NCBI GenBank assembly: GCA_030064795.1
Contig: JASJEI010000215.1
Location: 1-21,418 of the forward strand
DNA: 21,418 nucleotides
DNA from: Pleurocapsa sp. MO_226.B13
GTDB lineage: Bacteria; Cyanobacteriota; Cyanobacteriia; Cyanobacteriales; Xenococcaceae
Direction: 5' to 3'
Shown: piece after piece, positions 8,448 to 16,007 of the stretch
Layout of the letters: each line of letters begins with the position of its first letter
How positions within the stretch are numbered: position 1 is the first letter of the stretch
Notes under the pieces: generated by a model
Database searches by the model: none
Told to the model about the DNA's origin: nothing
The model's input: the letters and a program-made list of their open reading frames with translations, nothing else
Translations under genes and position numbers: made by a program

Positions 8448-9980
8448 ATGACTAGTCTCAGAATACTGATCGTAGATGATAATCCTAACGACCGCACTTT
8501 GGCTTTGAGAGAAGTAAAAAAACTTTTTCCTCAACTTCAAGCTTGGGAAATCAGCGATGAAACTAGTTTTGTCGAGGCATTGGAACAAAATCAATTTGAT
8601 TTAGTAATTACTGACTATCAACTACGCTGGACGACGGGATTAGACATTTTGCAGCGGATCAAAACCCAAAAACCTGAATGTCCCGTGATTATGTTTACTG
8701 GTACGGGTAGTGAAGAAATTGCCGTGTCGGCAATGAAGGCTGGGTTAGACGATTATGTCGTTAAATCACCCAAACATTACGTTCGTTTGGCTGCTGCTGT
8801 GCGTTCGGCAGCCGTGCGATCGCAACAAAAAAAGACTCTAGAAGAGTTCAAACAAAGTTATTATCGTTTCTTCGAGCGCGTCCCTCTAGGACTCTATCGC
8901 CTCGATCCTTCAGGAGCAATAATCGAAGCTAATTCCACTCTGGTTAAAATGCTCGGTTGTTCTCAACAGGAGGATTTACAAGGAAAAACTATTGCCGATT
9001 ATCACTTAGAATTAAAATCCTATCTTCAATGGCAACAGCAGCTAGAGGGAGAGGAAACAACAACAGAGTTTGAGGGACAAATAAAATCCCACGATGGTAA
9101 ATTAATTTGGGTGCGTCATCATGCGATCGTGGTCAAGGACGCTCGAGATAACTTAATTTGCTACGAAGGTGCAGTTACAGATATTACAGCCAGTAAACAA
9201 GCAGAATTAGAACGGATCGAACTCTTGGACAGGGAACGACAAGCTAGAAAAGAAGCAGAGACTTTAAATCTGCTCAAAGATGAATTTTTGGCTACTCTTT
9301 CCCATGAATTAAGAACTCCTCTCAATGCGATCGTCGGTTGGACACAGCTATTGTGTGCGGGAAGGATCGGCGAGTCTCAAATTAACAATGTCTTAAAGAC
9401 GATCGAGCGCAATGCTCTAGCTCAAAATCAGCTAATTGATAATCTTTTAGATGTTTCCCACATTATTCGTGGAACAGTGAAGCTAAACTTTAAGCCTGTA
9501 GATTTAGTCGCAGTCGTCATGGCATCTGTAGATACGGTGAGTCCAACTGCTGAGGCGAAAAACATTAAAATTAATACTCGATCGGATTTACCCACTGTAA
9601 AAATCAAGGCAGATGAAGAGCGTCTGCGTCAAGTTTTTTGGAATTTGTCGATCAATGCCGTGAAATTTACTCCCGAAGGCGGTTCGGTTGACGTTCATAT
9701 AACAATTCAAAGCAAGACAGCAGTAGTCACAGTTCGAGATACGGGCCAAGGAATTGCTGCTGATGTTTTACCCTATATATTCGATCGCTTTCGCCAAGCA
9801 GAAACTAAATCCTCTACCCGTACTAAAGGTGGACTGGGGTTGGGTTTGGCAATTGCCCGTTATTTAGTAGAAATACATGGCGGTAAAATAATCGCCGAAA
9901 GTGAGGGGATCGGTAAAGGTAGCTCCTTTATTGTCGAGTTGCCGCTTTCTAAAACCCACATCCATCAGCCCCACAGATGA
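8448..9980 (+). CDS. REC-PAS sensor histidine kinase
   Basis: A 510-residue soluble kinase. The N-terminal receiver (about 1-120) has Asp10/Asp11 and phosphoacceptor Asp56 (VITDYQL); its conserved Lys is followed by Ser (VKSPKHY). A PAS domain (about 138-255) ends in VTDITASKQ. The kinase core has HisKA His286 (LSHELRTPLNAI), an N-box (NLSINAVKF), DTGQGIA and GGLGLGLAIARYLVEIHGG. It starts 30 bases after the Rcp-like gene with no terminator between, so co-transcription is likely. Kinase, Rcp and REC-PAS kinase in series is an arrangement I associate with cyanobacterial phytochrome-type loci. A plausible flow is the first kinase to Rcp, or to this receiver, which then tunes His286 activity; this is inference. 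It ends convergently to the SNF2 gene. Confidence 0.92.
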   Translation: MTSLRILIVDDNPNDRTLALREVKKLFPQLQAWEISDETSFVEALEQNQFDLVITDYQLRWTTGLDILQRIKTQKPECPVIMFTGTGSEEIAVSAMKAGLDDYVVKSPKHYVRLAAAVRSAAVRSQQKKTLEEFKQSYYRFFERVPLGLYRLDPSGAIIEANSTLVKMLGCSQQEDLQGKTIADYHLELKSYLQWQQQLEGEETTTEFEGQIKSHDGKLIWVRHHAIVVKDARDNLICYEGAVTDITASKQAELERIELLDRERQARKEAETLNLLKDEFLATLSHELRTPLNAIVGWTQLLCAGRIGESQINNVLKTIERNALAQNQLIDNLLDVSHIIRGTVKLNFKPVDLVAVVMASVDTVSPTAEAKNIKINTRSDLPTVKIKADEERLRQVFWNLSINAVKFTPEGGSVDVHITIQSKTAVVTVRDTGQGIAADVLPYIFDRFRQAETKSSTRTKGGLGLGLAIARYLVEIHGGKIIAESEGIGKGSSFIVELPLSKTHIHQPHR

Positions 9981-9990
9981 AGTACATCTG
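9974..9990. other. Short inverted repeat across the kinase stop codon
   Basis: CAGATG-AAGTA-CATCTG is a perfect 6-bp inverted repeat overlapping the TGA stop at 9978-9980. It sits in the 50-base gap between convergent genes and has no T-run on either strand. It may help end transcription or stabilise the 3' end, but this is weak. Confidence 0.25.
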
Positions 9991-10030
9991 AAATAGGAGT
10001 CAAACCATAACAGAATGAAAAAACTATTCC

Positions 10031-13000
10031 CTAATCTAAAATTGCAGTTTTATTCAAAGCAATCAAATCCTTAAAGGCTTCATTATCCAACTCCGTCAAC
10101 CAAGATTCATCGCTACCAATTACTGCATCGGCTACTTTTTTCTTATCTTCAATCATGCGATCGATCTTTTCTTCCAATGTGCCGATAGAGACAAACTTAT
10201 GAACGAAAACATTTTTATCTTGTCCGATCCGAAATGCCCGATCTGTGGCTTGATCTTCTACCGCAGGATTCCACCAGCGATCGAAGTGAAAGACGTGGTT
10301 AGCTTTAGTTAAAGTAATACCTACGCCACCTGCTTTGAGGGAGAGAATAAACGCCGATGGTTCGGTTTCGGGGTTTTGGAATTCGGCTATCATCTTTTCC
10401 CGTTTTTTGCGGGATGTTCCGCCGTGGAGGTAGTAGGTGTTGCAGTGGAAGGAGTGCTTGAGGTATTTTTGTAAGCCTTCGCAGATTTCGGTAAACTGAC
10501 TAAAAATTAAGATGCTTTCCTCTTCTGCTATGGCTTCTTCTACCATTTCCCCCAGACGGGATAGTTTATGGGAACGGGTGGGTAGAAAATCGCTACCATC
10601 TTGGAGGAATTGGGCGGGATGATTGCAGATTTGTTTTAGCTTCATCAGGGTGGAGAGGATTAAGCCTTTGCGTTCGATGCCTTCGGTGTCTTGGATTTTG
10701 TTATCGACATCTTTTACTACTGCTTCGTAAAGGGAAGCTTGTTCTTTGGTGAGGTTGGTGTAAAGTTTGTCCTCTACTTTGTCTGGTAAATCACTGATAA
10801 TCGATTTGTCAGTTTTGACTCGTCTGAGGATTAAAGGTTCGACTAGTTTTTTCAGGGTGACGGATTTAACTTTATTGTTATCTTTTTGGATGGGAATCTC
10901 AAAGGCTTTGCGGAATTGGGCTTGTTTGCCCAGATAACCAGGGTTGAGGAAATTAAAAATCGACCACAAATCTAACAGGCGGTTTTCTACTGGTGTACCC
11001 GTCAAAGCCAGTCGATGTTGGGCGGAAAGTTTGAGTATAGCTTTGGTTTGGGCAGCTTTGGGGTTTTTGATATTCTGGGCTTCATCTAAAACGATGCGTT
11101 GCCATTCTAAACTGCTTAAAAGTTTGGCATCTTTCCGCGCCAGGGTAAAAGAGGTGATTACAACATCCTGTTGCCAACAGTCGGTTTGAAATTTTTGGGG
11201 ATCTTTAGTGCGATCGCTGCCATGATGTACCCTAGCTTTAAGCTGAGGGGCGAATTTAGCTATTTCCCGCAGCCAGTTCCCGACAACTGAAGTAGGGGCA
11301 ATTAACAGTGTCGGTAATAATTGGGGTTTACTTTTCTTGTTACCTTTACTAGCTATTTCCCTTTCTTGCACCAATCTGGCAATTACCTGAATCGACTTGC
11401 CAAGTCCCATATCATCTGCCAAACAGCCATTGATACCTAATTGTTCGAGATAACTCAACCAAGATACGCCCCGCTTTTGATATTCTCGCAAAGTACCGTT
11501 AAGCTGCTTTAAATCGGTGACTGGTTTAAACCGGCTTTTATCCTGCAATTTCCCCATCATCTCGGAGAGAAATTCATCGTGTTCGACTTCCCAATCATCT
11601 CCCGCTTCGGCACTACGTTGCAGGAATTCTAACATGGTCATCTGGGGTTTTTCTTTTCCGTGGGCTTGCCAAAATTCCAGAAACTCCTGCATTTTATCGC
11701 GATCGAGTTCCATCCACTGTCCGCGAAAGTGAACTAAGGGAGTCTTGGCATTGACCAACTGTTGCCATTCTTTGGTCGTTACTGCTTCATCGCCAATTGC
11801 TAGTTGATATTGATACTCTACTAAAGAATCGAGACTGAAATAGCCTTTACTTTGGTTTTTGGTAGCCGATTTACCACTACTAGAGGCTTTGAGGCGAATT
11901 TTAGCGCGACGACGACCCGCAGGAGTATACCAAGCAGGTACAATAATTTTAAATCCCGCATCTTCTAATACCCAAGCACTCTCTTTGAGAAAGTCAAAAG
12001 CTTCGGTTAAGGTAAGTCTTAAACTATCGGGGCGATCGCTTTCCATTCCCTGCCATAACTTGGGATACATCCTCGCTGCGTAGCCTAAATTTAGGAGTAA
12101 ATTGGTTTCAAAATCTCGACCATACTGTTTTTTAACTCCCGTCTTGGCTTTGCTATTCATCCTCCAATAATCACTCAAGGCTAGTTTTAAAGAGGGATCT
12201 TGTTTGTCGGCTACTAAAAACTGAATCTGCCAACGATCTACAGTATCGGGTTCGGCTGAATGTAATTGAAAGCAGAGGTTAAAGTTAGCATTATTTTGCG
12301 TGCGGGTAATTTTTTGTTTCCAAGGTAGCCATTGTTGATATTCTCCTAGATGTTTATTGCCAGTTAAAGGATCATCGGAATTTAAGCAATAGTTCAGGAT
12401 AGTGCGATCGATCTTCTTATCAAAAGCTGCGGTAGATGGAGTATGAGTAACGAGATCGTGCAGTAAGTATTCGCTAAAGTGACGCAACAGGGTTTCGGGA
12501 GAGAAAAATTCAATCTTATCACTGGGAGAGTTTGCCCCTGCGGTACAAATCGCGGGCATATATTCCCGATATTTGGCTATATTGGCTTCGTACTGGGCAT
12601 CAATTATTAACCAGGTGGCGTAAATTTCAAATGATGTTGATTTTTTAGTTTTTTTCTGAGTTTTCGCCTGTTCTCTTTGTCGATATTTTAAGGCGGGAAT
12701 GTAGCGATCTTTGAGAATTACTTGTTTAAAGGCTTGGGTGTAGTGATACCAAAATAATAAATCCGAACCCAGTTGCATTGATTCGGAATTATATAAAGCT
12801 AAAAAGTGAAGATCTTGCAGCAGCTTGATGATATTAATCGCACTGGCAGTTCGATACGAACTAGTTTTGACTTCAGTTACAGTCTGATAACAATCGATTT
12901 GCCAAGATTGAAAATCATCGTATTCTTCAGGAATTTCTGATTCTAGATACCTGCTTGACTCAGGGGATGGTAATGGTTGGTTGTTGGCAGTCGGTAAGAT

Positions 13001-13234
13001 AAAGTATTTACTAGAAATACGTTGCTGTATAGTCGCTTCAGTGTCTTTGATTCCTAATTCTTGACTGAGAAATATTCCCAACTCCTTTGAGTCTAAATGG
13101 GCGGGATGAATCTGTTGCTTGTTTTTTCCCTTGGGTTGTTTTGAGAAGGAAGTTTCTACCCAGAGATAAAATCCCCCAGATTGGATGTAATCAGGTTTTG
13201 CATCTGGTATCCAAGTACCGTGAATAACTTTCAT
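10031..13234 (-). CDS. SNF2-family DEAD/DEAH-box ATPase (HepA/RapA-like helicase)
   Basis: A 1067-residue SNF2/Swi2 ATPase that would translocate on duplex DNA or remodel protein-DNA complexes. The first half, starting MKVIHGTWIP, is the bacterial SNF2-associated region; the stretch around TEAFDFLKESAWVLEDAGF belongs to the DUF3670-type helicase-associated domain. The ATPase lies in the second half: motif I DDMGLGKS with Lys613, motif II DEAQ (717-720), motif III LTGTPVENRL, then the helicase C lobe with SLKAGGVGITL (motif V) and DQATDRAFRIGQ (motif VI). All motifs are intact. The ATG at 13232-13234 is preferred to the TTG two codons upstream because related proteins start at this HGTW motif. 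It converges on the kinase gene and is preceded by a repeat-rich spacer, so it is probably a single transcription unit. The cellular role in cyanobacteria is not established; transcription recycling or repair are possible. Confidence 0.93.
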   Translation of the reverse strand: MKVIHGTWIPDAKPDYIQSGGFYLWVETSFSKQPKGKNKQQIHPAHLDSKELGIFLSQELGIKDTEATIQQRISSKYFILPTANNQPLPSPESSRYLESEIPEEYDDFQSWQIDCYQTVTEVKTSSYRTASAINIIKLLQDLHFLALYNSESMQLGSDLLFWYHYTQAFKQVILKDRYIPALKYRQREQAKTQKKTKKSTSFEIYATWLIIDAQYEANIAKYREYMPAICTAGANSPSDKIEFFSPETLLRHFSEYLLHDLVTHTPSTAAFDKKIDRTILNYCLNSDDPLTGNKHLGEYQQWLPWKQKITRTQNNANFNLCFQLHSAEPDTVDRWQIQFLVADKQDPSLKLALSDYWRMNSKAKTGVKKQYGRDFETNLLLNLGYAARMYPKLWQGMESDRPDSLRLTLTEAFDFLKESAWVLEDAGFKIIVPAWYTPAGRRRAKIRLKASSSGKSATKNQSKGYFSLDSLVEYQYQLAIGDEAVTTKEWQQLVNAKTPLVHFRGQWMELDRDKMQEFLEFWQAHGKEKPQMTMLEFLQRSAEAGDDWEVEHDEFLSEMMGKLQDKSRFKPVTDLKQLNGTLREYQKRGVSWLSYLEQLGINGCLADDMGLGKSIQVIARLVQEREIASKGNKKSKPQLLPTLLIAPTSVVGNWLREIAKFAPQLKARVHHGSDRTKDPQKFQTDCWQQDVVITSFTLARKDAKLLSSLEWQRIVLDEAQNIKNPKAAQTKAILKLSAQHRLALTGTPVENRLLDLWSIFNFLNPGYLGKQAQFRKAFEIPIQKDNNKVKSVTLKKLVEPLILRRVKTDKSIISDLPDKVEDKLYTNLTKEQASLYEAVVKDVDNKIQDTEGIERKGLILSTLMKLKQICNHPAQFLQDGSDFLPTRSHKLSRLGEMVEEAIAEEESILIFSQFTEICEGLQKYLKHSFHCNTYYLHGGTSRKKREKMIAEFQNPETEPSAFILSLKAGGVGITLTKANHVFHFDRWWNPAVEDQATDRAFRIGQDKNVFVHKFVSIGTLEEKIDRMIEDKKKVADAVIGSDESWLTELDNEAFKDLIALNKTAILD

Positions 13235-13338
13235 TCTCAATGCTAATTTGAAACTTCGTCGTAACTAGATTTTATCGGTATCTGTGGGATGTAAATCGTA
13301 TTTTAGTAAAATTAAATATCTATGTATGGCAGGAGGTA

Positions 13339-13381
13339 GAGGGAGATAGGGGAGATAGGGAAAATGGGGAGATGGGGAGAG
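13339..13381 (+). repeat. GATGGGGA-type degenerate 8-mer tandem array, left copy
   Basis: Imperfect repeats of GAGATAGGG / GATGGGGA run directly up to the left arm of the inverted-repeat unit. The same octamer resumes immediately after the right arm, so the two arrays look like one array split by an insertion. Confidence 0.7.
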
Positions 13382-13526
13382 CTCACAAGGGTAGACTTTT
13401 TACATTTAAGGCTGAAATCAAGACAAGGGAGACAAGGATGACAAGGAGACAAGGGAGCAAAAGCCGATTATTTCGTTCAAATGATAGTAGATCCTCACCG
13501 TTTTGTTAAAAACCTACCCTTGTGAG
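13382..13526. mobile_element. MITE-like unit bounded by terminal inverted repeats
   Basis: CTCACAAGGGTAG (13382-13394) and its perfect reverse complement (13514-13526) bound a 145-bp unit. Pairing continues imperfectly inward through a T5/A5 block (13397-13401 with 13508-13512), giving arms of about 20 bases. The unit has no coding capacity and is flanked on both sides by the same GATGGGGA repeat. This fits a nonautonomous miniature element or a structured repeat inserted in a repeat array. No clear target duplication can be fixed, because the flanks are themselves repetitive. The assignment to a transposon family is open. Confidence 0.45.
13422..13456 (+). repeat. GACAAGGGA 9-mer tandem array (4 units)
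   Basis: Four adjacent units, GACAAGGGA, GACAAGGAT, GACAAGGA and GACAAGGGA (9, 9, 8 and 9 bases), lie inside the inverted-repeat unit. It is a short tandem repeat of the cyanobacterial spacer type and resembles the 8-mer arrays in its purine-rich strand. Confidence 0.75.
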
Positions 13527-13550
13527 GATGGGGAGATGGGGAGATGGGGA
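13527..13550 (+). repeat. GATGGGGA 8-mer tandem array (3 perfect units), right copy
   Basis: Three perfect copies of GATGGGGA start at the first base after the right terminal repeat arm. They match the array on the other side of the 145-bp unit. Confidence 0.8.
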
Positions 13551-13564
13551 AGACAACTAACCAC

Positions 13565-13595
13565 TGTACGGTCGTTTCATGAAACGACCTCTACA
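13565..13595. repeat. Long palindrome centred on CATG
   Basis: GGTCGTTTCATGAAACGACC (13570-13589) is a perfect 20-base palindrome. Outer TGTA (13565-13568) and TACA (13592-13595) extend it with small asymmetric mismatches. Palindromes of this form, with TAC arms and a central CATG, are familiar as dispersed repeats in cyanobacterial genomes. It could form a cruciform or, in RNA, a stable 3' hairpin downstream of SelO. Confidence 0.75.
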
Positions 13596-13644
13596 AACTC
13601 CGAACTCCGAATTTTGAACTCCGAACTATTAACTCCTAATTTTG
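13596..13644 (+). repeat. AACTCCG heptamer array (7 units, STRR)
   Basis: Seven in-phase 7-base units: AACTCCG, AACTCCG, AATTTTG, AACTCCG, AACTATT, AACTCCT and AATTTTG. This matches the heptanucleotide short tandemly repeated repetitive sequences known from cyanobacteria. It begins directly after the palindrome and ends 32 bases before the SelO stop codon. Confidence 0.8.
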
Positions 13645-13676
13645 AAGTAGATAGAAAGTAACTTGCCCCGATCTTT

Positions 13677-15116
13677 TTAGGTTTTAGTCTGTAGTTTGTT
13701 TACTAAATCATCAAAAGGTTGCCAGTTGTTATCTTCGGAAATTGCTTGCCATACCGATTCAATAATTGGACGTAATAAAGCAGTAGGAGGATTGTGAAAC
13801 TCAAGCCGATCGCCTACTACTTGTAGTTCAGAAACAGGCAATTTATTTAAGCATTTATGATAAAGGTTGCGCCAGCGATCGCCAAGAGAATTCTTGTCTG
13901 AGTTACTTATTTGCCCACTAAAGATAGCATTTTCTAAAATCAAATTACTATCTTCTCGCCAACCGTAATTGAAACCCTGGGCTAATTCGCTGAAGAAATC
14001 GTGATAGCCAATCTGGGTATCTTTTAATAATTGAATTGTGATGGTTATTAGTTCGGTGGATAGAGTAGAAAACCCCTCAAAACCTAATTTTTGCCACATT
14101 AGTTGTTGGTAATGCTGCTGATAACAATCGTCAAATTCTGTCAATACAACTTCCAACTCAGACTGTTCTGTAACCATCGCCAAAGGTATTTGCAGCATCT
14201 CTAGATTAGACTTACAGATATAGGGTTGATTGCCGTAGCTGTAGCGTCCACCATAATCAAAACTGGCTGCGGTAAAGCGGGGATTATAAGTCGGAATAAA
14301 GGCATAGGGGCCATAGTCGAAACTTTCTCCTGTAATTGACATATTATCGGTATTTAAGACCCCATGACAAAAACCCGCAGCCATCCACTGTGCTACTAAT
14401 TGAGCGGTTCTAACTACCAACGCCTCATAAAATTGCAGGTATTTAGCCTCTGTATCGGCAATGTCGGGATAATAAACTGCGATCGCACCATCTAATAAGT
14501 TACTAATCAGATCTGGACGTTTGAGATAATGTAGTCTCTCGAAAGTACCAAAGCGAATGTGGGAACTACTACACCTAACCATTACCGAAGAACGAGTCGG
14601 GGAAGGTTCGTCACCTCGCCACAAAGATTCCCCTGTCTCAATCAAACTCAAACAACGAGAAGTTTTAACTCCCAACTGATGTAGTGCTTCGGCTGCTAAT
14701 ACCTCTCTAACTCCTCCCTTGAGGGTTAATCTACCATCCGCGCTACGGGAATAGGGAGTCGTCCCAGAACCTTTTGTTCCCAGATCGTAGAGATCGCCGT
14801 TAACACCTCTAATTTGTCCGTATAAGAAGCCTCTACCATCGCCTAAAAAGGGGTTGTATGCCCCAAACTGGTAGCCATGATAGCGTAAGGCTAAAAAAGG
14901 ACGTACAGCGCGAAATTTGCCAAACGCCTCGATAAAGTGGCGATCGCTGACTACTGTTGGATCTAAATTGAATAAAGGTAACAGCGAGTCATTACGGAAA
15001 CGCAAGTGATGTTGGGGAAATTCCGCAGCAGCTACCACATCATAATAGTCATCACCCCAATTTTCCATTACGGGTTCGTATTTTAAGTTGAGTAGAGGAT
15101 TGGAGTTGGTTTCCAT
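13677..15116 (-). CDS. selO: Protein adenylyltransferase SelO (YdiU family pseudokinase)
   Basis: A 479-residue protein close to the usual bacterial SelO length. SelO transfers AMP from ATP to Ser/Thr/Tyr of target proteins and is linked to oxidative stress. Visible family signatures are [18 protein letters not shown] (about 84-101), [10 protein letters not shown] with Lys115, [10 protein letters not shown] with Arg181 and Arg188, [10 protein letters not shown] with Asp257/Asn258, and DYGP with Asp267. The spacings Arg-Arg 7 and Asp-Asp 10 agree with the catalytic set described for the Pseudomonas syringae enzyme. The protein ends in KLQTKT without the C-terminal cysteine motif seen in E. coli YdiU, so that redox switch is probably absent. 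The ATG at 15116 is the natural start. It is divergent from the CRR7-like gene with 83 bases between, where both promoters must lie. There is no signal peptide. Confidence 0.94.
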   Translation of the reverse strand: METNSNPLLNLKYEPVMENWGDDYYDVVAAAEFPQHHLRFRNDSLLPLFNLDPTVVSDRHFIEAFGKFRAVRPFLALRYHGYQFGAYNPFLGDGRGFLYGQIRGVNGDLYDLGTKGSGTTPYSRSADGRLTLKGGVREVLAAEALHQLGVKTSRCLSLIETGESLWRGDEPSPTRSSVMVRCSSSHIRFGTFERLHYLKRPDLISNLLDGAIAVYYPDIADTEAKYLQFYEALVVRTAQLVAQWMAAGFCHGVLNTDNMSITGESFDYGPYAFIPTYNPRFTAASFDYGGRYSYGNQPYICKSNLEMLQIPLAMVTEQSELEVVLTEFDDCYQQHYQQLMWQKLGFEGFSTLSTELITITIQLLKDTQIGYHDFFSELAQGFNYGWREDSNLILENAIFSGQISNSDKNSLGDRWRNLYHKCLNKLPVSELQVVGDRLEFHNPPTALLRPIIESVWQAISEDNNWQPFDDLVNKLQTKT

Positions 15117-15199
15117 GTTTGGTAGTAAAATTAGAAGACAACAAGGTTTTAAAATTAATCTCTGGGAAATTACCTAGCTTACCAATTTTTTAAACTCCG

Positions 15200-15457
15200 A
15201 TGCCAGATCCAATTATGTATCAAGAGGATGGCTATGTTGTCCTCGAATCCGATCTCCCCGAACAATTTATGACCGCTACAGAATTAAAAGATAAGCTGAT
15301 TAATCTTTTGCTGTTAGATGAAGTAATTATTCCTAGAGAATTGGAACGGTTTGATACTCCAGAATTGCAGGCTCAGCATTTACTCGATAATTATTTTGAG
15401 TTGGATATTGGTGCCAATAAATATCTTCAGTGGTATGTGGTACGTCTAGAAAAATAG
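15200..15457 (+). CDS. CRR7-like protein (chlororespiratory reduction 7 family)
   Basis: An 85-residue soluble acidic protein with MYQEDGYVVLE near the N terminus and a characteristic end, ANKYLQWYVVRLEK. I recognise these as features of the CRR7 family (formerly DUF3571), small proteins conserved in cyanobacteria and plastids. In Arabidopsis CRR7 is needed for the chloroplast NDH complex; the cyanobacterial role is less clear, and an NDH-1-related function is inferred from homology. The ATG at 15200 is used; ATG at 15215 (Met6) is a possible alternative. It is monocistronic, with SelO divergent upstream and a strong terminator starting 37 bases after its stop codon. Identification is from memory of the family, not from a search. 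Confidence 0.75.
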   Translation: MPDPIMYQEDGYVVLESDLPEQFMTATELKDKLINLLLLDEVIIPRELERFDTPELQAQHLLDNYFELDIGANKYLQWYVVRLEK

Positions 15458-15494
15458 TTGACAATACCGATTTAATTATTAATAGCTACTCATC

Positions 15495-15523
15495 AAAACC
15501 TCGTGGAAACACTGAGGTTTTTT
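15495..15523 (+). terminator. Intrinsic (rho-independent) terminator of the CRR7-like gene
   Basis: AAAACCTC (15495-15502) pairs with GAGGTTTT (15514-15521). The stem continues as GTG/CAC around a GAAA tetraloop, with one bulged T, and is followed by a run of T residues. It is the clearest terminator in the window and isolates the CRR7-like gene from the downstream TPR gene. Confidence 0.85.
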
Positions 15524-16007
15524 GCTTGCTTTTTTTTGTTGCGTATTTCATGAAAGAGGTTATATTAGTATTTATAGATAAAGATTATAAATAGTAAAAA
15601 AACCACTGTTATTGTATTGATAAATAAGTAAAAATATCAATGTAAAATTTGGGTTAATGCTTCAAATAAAAGATATACATTAACTCAAGTGTCATCAGTA
15701 GTTCTACTTAACTTTAACCATAAAGATACTGATATTTATCGTTAATTACCCAAAACAAAAAAATCATTTTAGCTATAGTAGTTCGCAATTATTCGTAAGC
15801 ATAAACGAAATCGATGTTCGATGTTCAAAGACTGATGATTAATAACAATCGACAAAATAATTTCAATAACTTAGAGAAGATGACTAGAGAGAATCTATTC
15901 TTTAAGCACGAGCGGAATTAATTTTAACTTCTACGGTTATTGTCTAGATTTAGGCTTGCCCAAAGTCCCTTGAAAATAAGAAATATAAGAAATATTAACT
16001 AGGTAAA
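15524..16007. other. Long AT-rich leader/promoter region of the TPR-glycosyltransferase gene
   Basis: About 480 bases without a credible gene. It holds an inverted repeat, GTTAATG (15653-15659) with CATTAAC (15678-15684), and a TTTCATGAAA palindrome (15546-15555). A weak promoter-like pair, TTGAAA (15970) and TATTAA (15993) with 17-base spacing, is too close to the start codon to be trusted. A 35-codon frame at 15814-15921 is rejected as a gene. The length suggests regulatory DNA or a long 5' leader, but nothing specific is identified. Confidence 0.5.

Larger units (their letters stand above)
13241..13676. other. Repeat-dense intergenic region between the SNF2 and SelO genes
   Basis: No coding frame is visible here. 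The first 100 bases are plain AT-rich DNA that must hold the SNF2 promoter, though I see no convincing -35/-10 pair. From about 13339 to 13644 nearly every base belongs to a repeat: an 8-mer array, an inverted-repeat unit enclosing a 9-mer array, a second 8-mer array, a long palindrome and a 7-mer array. It serves as 3' flank of SelO and 5' flank of SNF2, both on the minus strand. No T-tailed SelO terminator is recognised; the palindrome could act as the 3' structure. Confidence 0.8.

Noticed and set aside
13339..13550. CRISPR array
   Set aside because: Repeat units are 7-9 bases and contiguous, without the 25-40 base repeats and unique spacers of a CRISPR array; no cas genes are present.
15458..15486. 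Perfect TTGACA at the end of the CRR7-like gene as a promoter
   Set aside because: No acceptable -10 at 16-18 bases, and a strong terminator starts directly downstream.
15814..15921. 35-codon open frame upstream of the TPR gene
   Set aside because: Low-complexity Asn-rich product, no ribosome-binding site, and located in AT-rich DNA; it looks like a chance frame.
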